64,000 bases of DNA from Haloprofundus halobius (lineage in GTDB: Archaea; Halobacteriota; Halobacteria; Halobacteriales; Haloferacaceae): assembly GCF_020097835.1 (NCBI RefSeq), contig NZ_CP083667.1:248001-312000 (forward strand). Reading direction: 5' to 3'. Position 1 is the stretch's first letter. Every line of letters begins with the position of its first letter. The position numbers and the translations under genes were made by a program. Positions 1 to 8,275 of this stretch are shown here, piece after piece. The notes under the pieces are model-generated. The model saw only the letters and a list, made by a program, of their open reading frames with translations, ran no database searches and was not told the DNA's origin.

Positions 1-521
1 TCCTCGGCGGTGTACTCGAACGTGGCGTCCCCGCGCGAGTAGAGTTCGCTCTCGAACGCGCCGTCCTCGTCGACGACGTTGTGCGAGCCGCTGGCGGCGG
101 CCCACTCCCAGACGACGGTCGTTCCCGGTGAGACGCGAACCGCCGCCGGGTCGTACGCGTACGGGCCGCTGTCGGCCTGCGCGCCCACGGTTATGGCTAT
201 CTCGTCGGTTCCCGTCTCGTCGACGATGCCGTCGTAGTTGAGCGCGTCTGACATCCACTCGTCGACGTCGGTGTCGGTGTCGGTGTCGGCGTCAGCGTCG
301 GCATCGGCATCGGCATCGGCACCGGTCTCGGCGTCGGGGGAAGCCGTCGATTCTGTCGAGGTATCCGACGAAGCCGATCCCTCCGAGTCGTCCGCTTCGT
401 CACCTCCACTATCGAGACAGCCAGAGAGCGTCACACCCGTCGTGACCGCCGCGGCGAGAGTGAGAAACCGGCGTCGAGACGATCTGCCGACGAGAGGGGG
501 CCACTGTGGCTTCTGGACCAT
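1..521 (-). CDS. Halocyanin-like blue copper lipoprotein (3' end beyond window)
   Basis: This is a membrane-anchored small blue copper protein, expected to carry electrons at the outer face of the membrane. The start at 521 gives a Tat-type signal (SSRRRFL at about residues 14-20), a hydrophobic stretch and a lipobox LSGC with Cys35 as the lipidation site. A Ser/Asp/Ala-rich linker of about 60 residues follows, then a halocyanin domain with VSPGTTVVWEW and SHNVV, whose His is the first copper ligand. The Cys-His-Met end of the site lies beyond base 1, so the gene is truncated by the window. It is divergent from a CopD-like membrane protein across 95 bases, a copper-related pairing. The family is confident; the redox partner is unknown. 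Confidence 0.88.
   Translation of the reverse strand, partial: MVQKPQWPPLVGRSSRRRFLTLAAAVTTGVTLSGCLDSGGDEADDSEGSASSDTSTESTASPDAETGADADADADADADTDTDTDVDEWMSDALNYDGIVDETGTDEIAITVGAQADSGPYAYDPAAVRVSPGTTVVWEWAAASGSHNVVDEDGAFESELYSRGDATFEYTAE
265..330. repeat. Six-base tandem repeat coding for Asp-Ala/Asp-Thr linker
   Basis: Near-perfect hexamer repeats (tcggtg, then tcggca) encode alternating Asp with Thr or Ala in the lipoprotein linker of the halocyanin gene. Each unit is two codons, so changes in copy number would keep the frame and only alter spacer length. Confidence 0.7.
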
Positions 522-616
522 GTCCGACTGTCGTCGAATGGGAGTAATAACGCTTCCTAACCGGGAGGACCGTCTCCGAGAGAGTGGCCTCCGTGGAGAG
601 TGTCATCCGAACGGAT

Positions 617-1084
617 ATGAGCACCCGCCGACAACAGCCACCGATGGCGTTCATCGATACGATGGTTCGAGTCGTACACGTGCTGTTCGCGGGAGCGTGG
701 GCCGGCGGCACCCTTCTCTTCGTGGGCGGAGTGCTGCCCGTGGCACGGAAGGGTCTCCTCGACGCGTCGGCGCTCGAAGCGGTGACGAACCGGTTCAACC
801 ATCTCTCGGTCGCCGCAGTCGTGCTGTTGCTTCTCACGGGTGGGCACCTCGCGGGGACGCTGTACACGTTCGGGACGCTACAGACGACGGGTAGCGGTCA
901 TCTCGTGCTCTCGATGGTGGCCCTCTGGTTTCTCCTCGCCGGCGTCACACACGTCGCCACGAGTCGGTTGACCGGTGCCCTGGAGACGACGGACGTGACG
1001 TCGGCCGTCGAGGCGTCGTGGGGGCTGTTCGTCGTCGCCGCCGCTCTCGCGGTCGGACTTCTCGTCGTCGCCGGACTGCTCTGA
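617..1084 (+). CDS. CopD-like four-helix membrane protein
   Basis: A 155-residue integral membrane protein with about four hydrophobic segments (roughly residues 15-40, 60-85, 95-115 and 132-155). Conserved-looking histidines lie at or near the helices (RVVHVLF, FNHLS, GGHLAG, THVATS). This resembles the CopD/copper-resistance D domain group often annotated as a transporter in haloarchaea. The ATG at 617 is preferred to an in-frame GTG at 584, and another ATG at 647 is possible. It is divergent from the halocyanin gene, supporting a role in copper handling or in membrane redox. Substrate and direction of transport cannot be read from the sequence. Confidence 0.7.
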   Translation: MSTRRQQPPMAFIDTMVRVVHVLFAGAWAGGTLLFVGGVLPVARKGLLDASALEAVTNRFNHLSVAAVVLLLLTGGHLAGTLYTFGTLQTTGSGHLVLSMVALWFLLAGVTHVATSRLTGALETTDVTSAVEASWGLFVVAAALAVGLLVVAGLL

Positions 1085-1187
1085 AACGGGTTCGGCCGTG
1101 GGGCCACTCGGACGAGCGGTCTCGTGGTCGCGCCGACCGGAGACGAGTGCGGGACACCGTTTTCACGGTCGGGGTCGAACGAAGCGC

Positions 1188-2153
1188 GTGAACGAGAACG
1201 GTCACCGGTCGACGCCCACCCGAGACGGTGAGGCGTCGCGGCTCATCGGAGACGAGGGACGGCGCAGACTCGTGATGAATCCGACAAGCGGCGGTGGCGA
1301 CCACAGAGAGCAGTTGTTGGAACTCGCGGACGAGCACGGCTACGAGGTCGTCGAGACCGCCGAAGCGGGGCACGCGACCGAACTGGCGAAAGCGGCCGCG
1401 GCCGACGGCATTCGGCGTCTCGCCGTCGCCGGGGGTGACGGTACGCTCCACGAAGTCGTGGAAGGGCTCGTCGAGGCGGACGCCCTCGACGACGTGACGG
1501 TTGGGATCGTCCCCGTCGGCACCGCGAACATCTTCGCGAGAAACGTCGGCGTCGAAGACGCCGAAACCGGATTCAACCTCCTCGAACACGGTGAGAAGCG
1601 CCGTATCGACCTCGGCATGGCGGGCAACGAACCGTTCGTCGTCTCCGCTGTCGCCGGACTGACCGCCGAAACGAGCACGGCGACGAGCGCGGCGCTCAAA
1701 GAGCGACTCGGTTCGCTGGCGTTTCTCTACACGGGTGTCAAGAAGACGATAGAGTTCGAGAGCCTCCGACTCGAAGTCGAGGCGGTCTCGCAGGGAACGC
1801 AGACGACGTGGAGCGGGGAGGCGCTGTGCGCGCTCGTCGGCAACATCCGCCAGTTCGCCAAGGAGGGCGGACAGTCGAACGCCGAGGACGGTCTGTTCGA
1901 CGTCGTCCTCGTCGAGGAGATGCCGCCGCAGAACGTCGTCGCCGAGGCGGCCGCTCATCGAGTGTTCGGAAAGGGAACCGAGCACGTCGTCCACCGCAAG
2001 GCGAGTCAGTTGACCGTCGAGGGGTTGGACAGCGAGCAAATCGTGTTCAGTTTCGACGGTGAGGTGAGCAGCCACGACCGACTCGTCCTGCACGCGACCC
2101 CCCGCGCACTCTCGGTGGCCGTCGGGCCGAGCTACGAGGCCGACCCTACCTGA
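1188..2153 (+). CDS. Diacylglycerol/YegS-type lipid kinase
   Basis: An ATP-dependent lipid kinase of the DAGK catalytic family, likely phosphorylating a membrane diradylglycerol or related lipid on the cytoplasmic side. The N-terminal fold opens with LVMNPTSGGGD. The nucleotide-binding signature GGDGTLHEVVEGL follows at about residue 85, and a GTANIFAR motif comes about 30 residues later. Length (about 321 residues) matches the family. A GTG at 1188 leaves room for the first beta strand before the NPTSGGG loop. GTG 1272 or ATG 1275 would cut into that strand, and an open frame reaches back to 1098. The gene stands alone between the CopD-like gene and a convergent PadR gene. Confidence 0.85.
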   Translation: MNENGHRSTPTRDGEASRLIGDEGRRRLVMNPTSGGGDHREQLLELADEHGYEVVETAEAGHATELAKAAAADGIRRLAVAGGDGTLHEVVEGLVEADALDDVTVGIVPVGTANIFARNVGVEDAETGFNLLEHGEKRRIDLGMAGNEPFVVSAVAGLTAETSTATSAALKERLGSLAFLYTGVKKTIEFESLRLEVEAVSQGTQTTWSGEALCALVGNIRQFAKEGGQSNAEDGLFDVVLVEEMPPQNVVAEAAAHRVFGKGTEHVVHRKASQLTVEGLDSEQIVFSFDGEVSSHDRLVLHATPRALSVAVGPSYEADPT

Positions 2154-2207
2154 CCGCCTGAGTGAGACGCGTGCGCCGCGGGCGGATGCGGTGAACCGAG
2201 TCGTCCG

Positions 2208-2486
2208 TCAATCGAGCGAGACGTACTGGTTTTCCCACTGTCGCCGCTCTCGAAGGCTCTCACGACCCTTGTCGGTGATGGCGTAGTAGTTCGTGCGCCG
2301 GTCTATCGGTCCCTTCTCGACGTACGACTTGTTGACGAGGGTGTCGAGGTTCGGGTACAGTCGACCGTGGTTGATCTCGCCTTCGACGTAGCTCTCCAGT
2401 TCGCTTTTGACTTCCTGACCTGACGGTTGCTCTTGACCAGCGATCACCCAAAGCAGGTCACGTTGAAAGCCGCTAAGGTCGTTCAT
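2208..2486 (-). CDS. PadR-family winged-helix regulator
   Basis: A 92-residue PadR-type DNA-binding protein. It begins DLSGFQRDLLWVIAG, followed by the winged-helix region INHGRLYPNLDTLV and the wing DRRTNYYAITDKG. It lacks a long C-terminal dimerisation extension, as usual for the short haloarchaeal PadR group. A close paralogue lies at 31211-31492. Such proteins usually repress their own and nearby genes. Two direct CGTAAAGT repeats lie just upstream of the start, and a CAGTA-type inverted repeat lies 150 bases upstream. The ligand is unknown. Confidence 0.9.
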   Translation of the reverse strand: MNDLSGFQRDLLWVIAGQEQPSGQEVKSELESYVEGEINHGRLYPNLDTLVNKSYVEKGPIDRRTNYYAITDKGRESLRERRQWENQYVSLD

Positions 2487-2508
2487 ACGCTACCGAACCA
2501 GATTCCTA

Positions 2509-2528
2509 CGTAAAGTTGCTCGTAAAGT
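2509..2528 (-). promoter_or_regulatory. Direct repeat CGTAAAGT at PadR promoter
   Basis: Two exact copies of CGTAAAGT start at 2509 and 2521, 12 bases apart. Read on the minus strand as ACTTTACG, the proximal copy lies about 26 bases before the PadR start at 2486, where a TATA box is expected. The pair could be promoter plus operator. Spacing and location are seen; function is inferred. Confidence 0.4.
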
Positions 2529-2635
2529 CCCGTTCCGTGACAACTATCCTCCTCCGACAGGTGGGTGGGTCGTTCCACGGGGCGGCTACGAACAGGGTCG
2601 TCGAGCGGCGTCGGCCGACCCGGTACTCACAAGCA

Positions 2636-2666
2636 GTACTGTCATGATGTGTGATATATACAGTAC
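2636..2666 (+). promoter_or_regulatory. TATA-like box flanked by perfect 7-base inverted repeat
   Basis: GTACTGT (2636-2642) and ACAGTAC (2660-2666) form a perfect inverted repeat around a 17-base spacer containing gatatata (2653-2660). The half-site CAGTA is also the half-site of the perfect repeat at the second PadR gene (31160-31175). A promoter here would start transcription near 2685 and run toward the double hairpin at 2922-2949. Confidence 0.4.
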
Positions 2667-2921
2667 AGGTGACTGTTGGAGTGTGCCTGGACTCGCCCGG
2701 CCCGGGTACCAGGGGGAAGTGGACTCACCTCCGCTCTCTTCAACAGTCGCCTTTCACGAGCGGTGCTCAAGCCGGAGTGACGTGCTGGGGGGCACGCCGC
2801 TCGGGTCACTCTCTCGACGTCCGTTCCTGTCGTGGAGTCGCTCCGAGGCTCTCATCGACGATAGCTTCGGAACGCTCCGTGACGCTCCGCGATGCGCGGC
2901 CGTAGCGGTTTACGGAAAATT

Positions 2922-2949
2922 CGAGGCGAAAGCCTCGCCCTCCAGGGCG
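2922..2949 (+). ncRNA. IS605/TnpB-type right-end double hairpin without tnpB
   Basis: Two adjacent stem-loops: CGAGGC-GAAA-GCCTCG (2922-2937, GNRA tetraloop) and CGCCC-TCCA-GGGCG (2936-2949), followed by GGATGAAGCC. This arrangement resembles the right end of IS200/IS605-family elements and the 3' scaffold of TnpB guide RNAs. No tnpA or tnpB frame lies within 800 bases, so it is a solo remnant, a MITE-like derivative or an orphan RNA. Hairpins are seen directly; the family link is recalled from known elements and not tested. Confidence 0.45.
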
Positions 2950-3340
2950 GGGATGAAGCCGACCAACAGTCTTCAACCGCCGACGATGGCACGGACGGGG
3001 TGACCGGAGACGTCGATCCGTTCTACCGCCGCCAGATTCCGAAACGTATTTACATATCTTGTCCAACATTCAGTTGTTGGGAACATTCCAGTCGAACGCA
3101 CACTCTCTCACTGACACACCACACACCCGCGTTCCGGCGGTTCCCTACACTTCTTCGAGCCACCTACGAGACCGAGTCGCCACAGTCGAGGGAAAACGCC
3201 TACCGGTCGGCGGTGCGTCACGAATTCTTCCGGGAAACGTCGCCGAGACCGCTGCGTGATACGAGATTCGAGCTACCGTCTAGTGATGCGAATGTTCTTC
3301 ACTCGTCGCGTCCGAATAACCGAGGGATGGAGTGGTCCAC

Positions 3341-4195
3341 GTGAGCGACGACATCGGAACCGTGACTCTCGTCGGAACGGTCCACGTTACCGAAGAGAGC
3401 GGCGAGAACGTCCGCCGAGCGATAGAACGGCGCGATCCGGACGTCGTGACCGTCGAACTCTGCTCGATGCGCCTCCGACACCTGTACGCGCCGGATACGA
3501 CCGTGCAGACCGTTCGGAACGTCGTCGAGAGCTACCGGGTACTCTCACGACCCGGATTCGTGCTGAGTCTCCTGTTCAAACTCTCGCAGCGCTCGTACCA
3601 CGACGGCACCGGCGTCGACAGAGACGACCGGGACATGTTCGCGGCCATCGACGCCGCGGAGGCATCGGGACGGCGAATCGCCGCCGTCGACCGGCCCATC
3701 GAGGAGACACTCGACGGACTCGGCGAGGTCCTCCTCTCGGGCGCACGCGGTATCAGAACCTCGGCCGAGAGACGACTCGCGCAGGCGTCGCGGGGCGAGT
3801 GGCGGAAGTTGGCGTCGGGCGTCCTCGCAGACGGTATCCCGCTCGCTCTCGGTCTCGTTCGACTCCTGGCAGTTCACTTCCGCTACGGGACGATGACCGC
3901 CGACAGTCCGGCGGCGAAGGCCGCGATGATGGAGCGGCTCTCTCCCGAACAGGCAGCGTCGTTCCGGAACGCGCTCGAACGCGTCGCTCCCGAGTTCGTC
4001 CGCGTGATGATTCGAGAGCGCGATGCCTACATGGCCCGTCGACTCGAATACCTCCGACAGGGGGGTAACGACGTGGTGGCCGTCGTCGGCAAGGCACACG
4101 TCGAGGGAATCCGCCGGCATCTCGAGGACGGGACGTTCGCCGACGACGCCGAGAAGCCGCCGTTCGTAAGCCTTCGATACCCCGACGACGGATAG
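3341..4195 (+). CDS. TraB/PrgY-family protein
   Basis: A 284-residue member of the TraB/PrgY (pheromone-shutdown) family, related in fold to TIKI/ChaN-like erythromycin-esterase-type proteins; the biochemical role in archaea is not established. Diagnostic blocks are LVGTVHVTEES near the N-terminus, VTVELCSMR, a central part with a short hydrophobic segment (GIPLALGLVRLLAV), MIRERDAYMARRL and VVAVVGKAHVEGI near the C-terminus. These His and Glu residues are the conserved ones of the family. Start is GTG at 3341; another GTG at 3332 adds three residues. It is monocistronic in this context. Confidence 0.85.
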   Translation: MSDDIGTVTLVGTVHVTEESGENVRRAIERRDPDVVTVELCSMRLRHLYAPDTTVQTVRNVVESYRVLSRPGFVLSLLFKLSQRSYHDGTGVDRDDRDMFAAIDAAEASGRRIAAVDRPIEETLDGLGEVLLSGARGIRTSAERRLAQASRGEWRKLASGVLADGIPLALGLVRLLAVHFRYGTMTADSPAAKAAMMERLSPEQAASFRNALERVAPEFVRVMIRERDAYMARRLEYLRQGGNDVVAVVGKAHVEGIRRHLEDGTFADDAEKPPFVSLRYPDDG

Positions 4196-4614
4196 CGGAG
4201 TGATGCTGCATCGGTGTTCCCGGTGGCTCTGAACCGCCCTTGTCGGGGAGGTCGCCTGCCCAAGCAACGGAATGTCCGCGTATCGACAGAGCCAACGGCG
4301 AGCGGCCGGTAACATTCCGTCGACTACCGCTTCGAAGTCGCCACTCTCGCTCTCTTCGATGTGTAACGTAACGTCTCGAAAGTGGGCGGGGAGAGTATTA
4401 GTGCAAGAACCTAACCAAACACAGTACCTTCCGCCCAAGCGTTGGGTAGCGTCCAGACGGTCATCAATGTGTCGCCCGTAGTATCTCTGAGCGTCGTTTA
4501 TCGCTCGGATGACGACGATCGGCTGCGCTCTCCTCTCTCGTTGGCCGAGCTTCCAAACTCATATTCAGTTTTTAAAGAATAAATAAATGTCCAGTTTATT
4601 TAGTGTTCTATCTG
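4196..4614. other. 419-base intergenic region
   Basis: No gene seen. The last 60 bases turn AT-rich (tttaaagaataaataaatg, then gtttatttag at about 4593-4602) and probably hold the promoter of the aldose-epimerase-like gene, with the second tract about 20 bases before its ATG. Confidence 0.5.
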
Positions 4615-5808
4615 ATGGCAAACACGATACATAACGGTGTGCACGCGATACAGCTACCTCGTGGTGCGGAGTTCAAACGCGGAACCGACAGCATTGTTAC
4701 CAACTACCGAATAGCTCCATCCGAGATGCTTCCCGACTGGAACAGCAGTCCGCGACTCTCGACCGAGTTCACCTATCGCGGACTCGACGCGATACTGCTG
4801 GAGAACGGCTACCTGCGCGTGCTCTTACTCCCCGAAAAAGGCGGTGACGTCGTCTCACTACGCGACAAACGGACCGACGTTGACGTTCTCTGGCACGCAC
4901 CCCACAACTGGAGCGCCCCGACGGCGCGCTATCTCCCTTCGGAGCCGAACTCGACGTGGAACGACCACTATCCGGGCGGGTGGCAGACGAACCTCCCGAA
5001 CGCCGGCGGTGGACACGAGATCGCCGGCAGCGCGTACGGGCTGCACGGTGAAAGCGCGTTACTTCCGTGGGATGCGTCGGTCGTTCGCGCGGACGACGAG
5101 GCGGTGACGGTCCGACTCGAAGTCGAACTCGTCCGCTACCCGTTCGCCGTCGAACGCGAGCTCACACTCCGCGCCAACGAGTCCCGACTCCGGATTGTCG
5201 AGCACGTAACAAACCATGGTGGAGTTGAACTCGACTACGTTTGGCAGCAACATCTCGCACTTGGACCGCCGCTTCTGTCTCCGGGTGCACGGTTGGACGT
5301 TCCGGCCCGCCGCGGCGTCGTCGAGGAGTACGGCGACGGCTATCCGAACCGTCGACTCCGGAGCGGTGCCGAGTTCGACTGGCCGACCGCGCCGGGCCAC
5401 GACGGAGGCGACATCGACCTCTCGACTGACGTACCCGGACAGGACGCCGAGATCCACGATTTGGCGTACGCCGTCGACCTGACCGAGGGGTGGTACGCGC
5501 TCACGAACCCCGAACTCGACCTCGGGTTCGCGCTTCGATTCCCGACCGACCCCTTCGAGTCGCTGTGGTACTGGCAACCGTTCGGCGGGTACGCCGAGTC
5601 GCCGTTCTGGAGTCGGACGTACAACGTCGGCCTGGAACCGACGACGGCGTACCCCGGCGACACGGAGGGCCAGCGCGCGTCGGGCACGATGAAGACGCTC
5701 GCCCCCGGCGAGACCGTCGAAGCCGAGTTCGTCGCCGCGACGTACGGCGGACTCTCTTCGGTGGAGTCGGTCTCCGCGGAGGGTGTGGTCGGCGGGACCG
5801 AGCGCTGA
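4615..5808 (+). CDS. Aldose 1-epimerase-like (galactose-mutarotase fold) protein
   Basis: A 397-residue beta-sandwich protein of the aldose 1-epimerase/DUF4432-like group, which interconverts sugar anomers or binds sugars in the cytoplasm. Seen are an N-terminal strand with TEFTYRGLDAILLENG, the LLLPEKGGDVVSLRDK segment typical of these folds, YGLHGESALLPW and VWQQHLALGPPLL, whose two His residues match the catalytic His positions of mutarotases, and a C-terminal LWYWQPFGGYAESPFW block. ATG 4615 follows an AT-rich promoter; an upstream ATG at 4603 lies inside that promoter. It precedes the SelA-like gene on the same strand with 74 bases between. Substrate is unknown. Confidence 0.75.
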   Translation: MANTIHNGVHAIQLPRGAEFKRGTDSIVTNYRIAPSEMLPDWNSSPRLSTEFTYRGLDAILLENGYLRVLLLPEKGGDVVSLRDKRTDVDVLWHAPHNWSAPTARYLPSEPNSTWNDHYPGGWQTNLPNAGGGHEIAGSAYGLHGESALLPWDASVVRADDEAVTVRLEVELVRYPFAVERELTLRANESRLRIVEHVTNHGGVELDYVWQQHLALGPPLLSPGARLDVPARRGVVEEYGDGYPNRRLRSGAEFDWPTAPGHDGGDIDLSTDVPGQDAEIHDLAYAVDLTEGWYALTNPELDLGFALRFPTDPFESLWYWQPFGGYAESPFWSRTYNVGLEPTTAYPGDTEGQRASGTMKTLAPGETVEAEFVAATYGGLSSVESVSAEGVVGGTER

Positions 5809-5882
5809 CGGACGGGCGAACGCGACCGCACAGTAGCATGTTTCTTATCGGAGGCCTGCGGAGATGCTCCCGAGGCCGAGTC

Positions 5883-7094
5883 ATGGAGTACGAATCCACC
5901 ATCTACGACGAGTTGGGCGTGCCGAACGTCGTCAACGCGGCGGGCACGAAGACGCGCATCGGGGGGAGCCGAATCCGACCGGAAGCGGTCGAGGCGATGA
6001 GTCGGGCGGCGGAGGCGTTCGTCCGCCTCTCGGACCTGCAGGTGCGAGCGGGCGAACTCATCTCCGAAGTCACCGGCGCGGAGGCGGGGTACGTCGGCAG
6101 CGGCGCGGCCGCTTGCATGACGCTCGCCGCGGCGGCGGCCATCGCCGGCGACGACCTGGGGACGATGGCGAAACTCCCCGAAACGGACGATGTACCGAAC
6201 GAGATCGTGATGCCGCGAACGCACCGAAACGGCTACGACCACGCGTTCCGCGCGGCGGGCGCGCGAGTCGTCGACGTCGGCAACAACGACAACTACCTCG
6301 GCACCGGGTCGAACAGCACCGAACCGTGGGAGATCGCCGACGCCATCACCGAGGAGACGGTCGCCGTCGGCTACATGCAGAAAGTGTTCAGCACGCCGCC
6401 GCTGGAAGGCGTCGTCGAGGTGGCCCACGACCACGGCGTGCCGGTCATCGTCGACGCCGCCGCCGAGGTGCCGCCCCGGGAGAACCTCTCGGCGTTCGTC
6501 GAGGCGGGCGCGGACATGGTCGTCTTCAGCGGGGGAAAAGCCATCCGCGGCCCCCAGACTACAGGTATCCTCGCGGGCAAGCGCGAGTACGTCCGCTCGG
6601 CGGCGCTCCAACATCTCGACATGCACGTCGCCGAATCGGTGTGGGAACCGCCGGCGGAACTGTTCGACAAAGAAGAACTGGACGGGGTGCCTCGACAGGG
6701 AATCGGACGACCCCTGAAGGTCGGTAAGGAGGAACTCGTCGGCCTCATCGCGGCGCTGGAGGCGTTCGTCGACGAGGACCAAGCGGCGCTCTCCGCCGAG
6801 TGGAACGACCGACTCGACGTCGTCGACGACGGTCTCGAAGACCTTCCCGGCGTGACGACGACCCGAGAACCCGGCGGGAAACTGATGGTCGCCCCCGAAG
6901 TGTACGTCGAACTCGACCCCGAGACGGCCGCGCTCGACGCGGTGGCGCTCGTCGGCGCACTTCGGAAGGAGAACCCCCGCATCTTCGTCGGTTCGGACGA
7001 CCTCCTCGACGGCGGCTTCACGGTCAACCCGATGTGTCTCTCCGACGACGGGGCCGAGTACGTCGTCGAGCGGATTCGGGCGCACCTCGCGTAG
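5883..7094 (+). CDS. SelA-like PLP-dependent enzyme
   Basis: A 403-residue fold-type I PLP enzyme of the SelA/D-glucosaminate-6-phosphate ammonia-lyase-like group. It starts with DELGVPNVVNAAGT, has the cofactor loop GYVGSGAAACMTLA, an aspartate in VPVIVDAAAEVPP and the Schiff-base lysine in FSGGKAIRGPQ (about Lys219). Archaea with this type do not use it for selenocysteine; elimination or deamination of an amino or hydroxy acid is more likely. It faces a RidA gene tail to tail across 15 bases. RidA hydrolyses the enamine/imine intermediates that PLP eliminases release. Exact substrate not readable. Confidence 0.8.
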   Translation: MEYESTIYDELGVPNVVNAAGTKTRIGGSRIRPEAVEAMSRAAEAFVRLSDLQVRAGELISEVTGAEAGYVGSGAAACMTLAAAAAIAGDDLGTMAKLPETDDVPNEIVMPRTHRNGYDHAFRAAGARVVDVGNNDNYLGTGSNSTEPWEIADAITEETVAVGYMQKVFSTPPLEGVVEVAHDHGVPVIVDAAAEVPPRENLSAFVEAGADMVVFSGGKAIRGPQTTGILAGKREYVRSAALQHLDMHVAESVWEPPAELFDKEELDGVPRQGIGRPLKVGKEELVGLIAALEAFVDEDQAALSAEWNDRLDVVDDGLEDLPGVTTTREPGGKLMVAPEVYVELDPETAALDAVALVGALRKENPRIFVGSDDLLDGGFTVNPMCLSDDGAEYVVERIRAHLA

Positions 7095-7109
7095 TCGGCG
7101 CCGGGTGCG

Positions 7110-7487
7110 TCACTCGACCGTCGCGACCACCTCGATTTCGACGCCGATGTCGATGGGGAGGGCGGCGACTTCGACGGCGCTGCGGGCGGGATACGGGTCG
7201 CTCATGTACTCGCCGTACACCTCGTTGACGGCGTCGTAGTTCGCCATGTCGGTGACGAACACCGTCGCTTTCACGACGCTGTCGAGCGAACTTCCGCCGG
7301 CTTCGAGGACGGCGGCGACGTTGTCGAGTGTCTGTGCGGTCTGTTCGCCGATGTCGTCGCTGACGACGTCGCCGGAGTCCGGGTCGACCGGACCCTGTCC
7401 GGAGACGAAAATGCGGTCGCCGTCTCGTATCGCCTGCGAGAACGGGCCGATGCTGGCCGGTGCTTCGTCCGTGTGTATCTCTTCCAT
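7110..7487 (-). CDS. ridA: RidA (YjgF/UK114) enamine/imine deaminase
   Basis: A 125-residue RidA-family protein, trimeric in known cases, that hydrolyses reactive 2-aminoacrylate-like imines to ketoacids. Typical elements are IGPFSQAIRDGDRIFVSGQGPVDP near the N-terminus, TAQTLDNVAAVLEAGGSSLDSVVKATVF, and YPARSAVEVAALP containing the substrate-binding Arg near residue 102. It is convergent with the SelA-like PLP enzyme gene, its plausible source of substrate. Confidence 0.93.
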   Translation of the reverse strand: MEEIHTDEAPASIGPFSQAIRDGDRIFVSGQGPVDPDSGDVVSDDIGEQTAQTLDNVAAVLEAGGSSLDSVVKATVFVTDMANYDAVNEVYGEYMSDPYPARSAVEVAALPIDIGVEIEVVATVE

Positions 7488-7600
7488 ACGCTGTCGGAGT
7501 GGTGCACCGCCGCGCTCTTAGTGGTTTCTCTCGAATCGCGAACGTGTCACATCCCGCGGGACTTAACACCTGTCTGCCCGAATCGGCGTTCGAACGGACC

Positions 7601-8221
7601 ATGGACCTCATGCGTCTCTTAGACGAGTTACGCGTACTGAGCCAGAACGGACTGCGGTACGCCGACAACCCCTACGACGAGGAACGGTACGAACGAATAC
7701 TCGAACTGGCATGTGAGTACTACGGAGAGGCGTTCGAACTACCGGCCGACGACGTCCGCGAGCGCTTCGAGGCCGAACTCGGTCACGTCACGCCCAAAGT
7801 CGGAGCGGAGGCCGCAGTGTTCGATTCGACGGGGCGCATCCTGTTGATGCGACGCGCCGACGACGGTACCTGGTGTCTCCCCTGTGGCTGGGTCGACCCG
7901 AACGAGTCACCCGCCGAAACCGCGGTCCGCGAAACGCACGAGGAGACGGGACTCGACGTCACCGTGGTCGAACTGGTCGACGTGTATCACTACGCCCCGA
8001 GCGACCGGTTCGGTCCACACGGCCGCATCGACGTGCTCTACCGTTGTGTGGTCGACGGGGGGACGCTCGAACTTTCGCACGAGGGAGAGGCACTCGACTA
8101 CCGAGAGATAGACGACGTCTCCGTCTGGCACAAAGCGCACGAGACGTACGCCCGAGACGCGCTCGACGCGTCCGCTGCGACGACGACCGAAACCGACGAA
8201 CCATCTCGGTCGAGTGGGTGA
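7601..8221 (+). CDS. NUDIX hydrolase with NUDIX N-terminal domain
   Basis: A 206-residue Mg-dependent nucleoside-diphosphate-linked hydrolase. An N-terminal helical domain (residues 1-60, NUDIX_N_2 type) precedes the catalytic domain. The NUDIX box runs GWVDPNESPAETAVRETHEE, with the REx2EE glutamates. The ADP-ribose pyrophosphatase-like subgroup often carries this N-terminal domain, but substrate cannot be fixed. ATG 7601 is preferred; ATG 7610 is the next option. An open frame upstream overlaps the ridA start region and is not needed. Confidence 0.9.
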   Translation: MDLMRLLDELRVLSQNGLRYADNPYDEERYERILELACEYYGEAFELPADDVRERFEAELGHVTPKVGAEAAVFDSTGRILLMRRADDGTWCLPCGWVDPNESPAETAVRETHEETGLDVTVVELVDVYHYAPSDRFGPHGRIDVLYRCVVDGGTLELSHEGEALDYREIDDVSVWHKAHETYARDALDASAATTTETDEPSRSSG

Positions 8222-8275
8222 CGCGATACCCACCGGGCGGAACGGCTATGTAGGTCGCTCACAACTATCGACGGG

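Larger units (their letters stand above)
2487..3340. other. 854-base region without a convincing gene
   Basis: No open frame here has recognisable domains. It contains the PadR upstream repeats, an inverted repeat around a TATA-like box (2636-2666), an IS605-type double hairpin (2922-2949), and a more AT-rich stretch near 3040-3070. The several open frames through 2640-3070 have no recognisable content and differ in composition from the neighbouring genes. Confidence 0.6.

Noticed and set aside
945-2093. Long minus-strand open frame opposite the lipid kinase gene
   Set aside because: Antisense shadow of a GC-rich gene; Arg/Asp-rich composition without domains.
2644-3003. 119-codon frame running through the double hairpin
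   Set aside because: Ser/Arg-rich content, no recognisable family, and the hairpin element explains the conserved-looking part better.
3545-4438. 297-codon minus-strand frame crossing the TraB gene and the gap to its right
   Set aside because: Mostly antisense to TraB; the part outside (4196-4438) reads protein-like but shows no family and no promoter at the proper distance.
5340-7085. 581-codon minus-strand frame
   Set aside because: Antisense of the epimerase-like and SelA-like genes; both sense genes have clear motifs.
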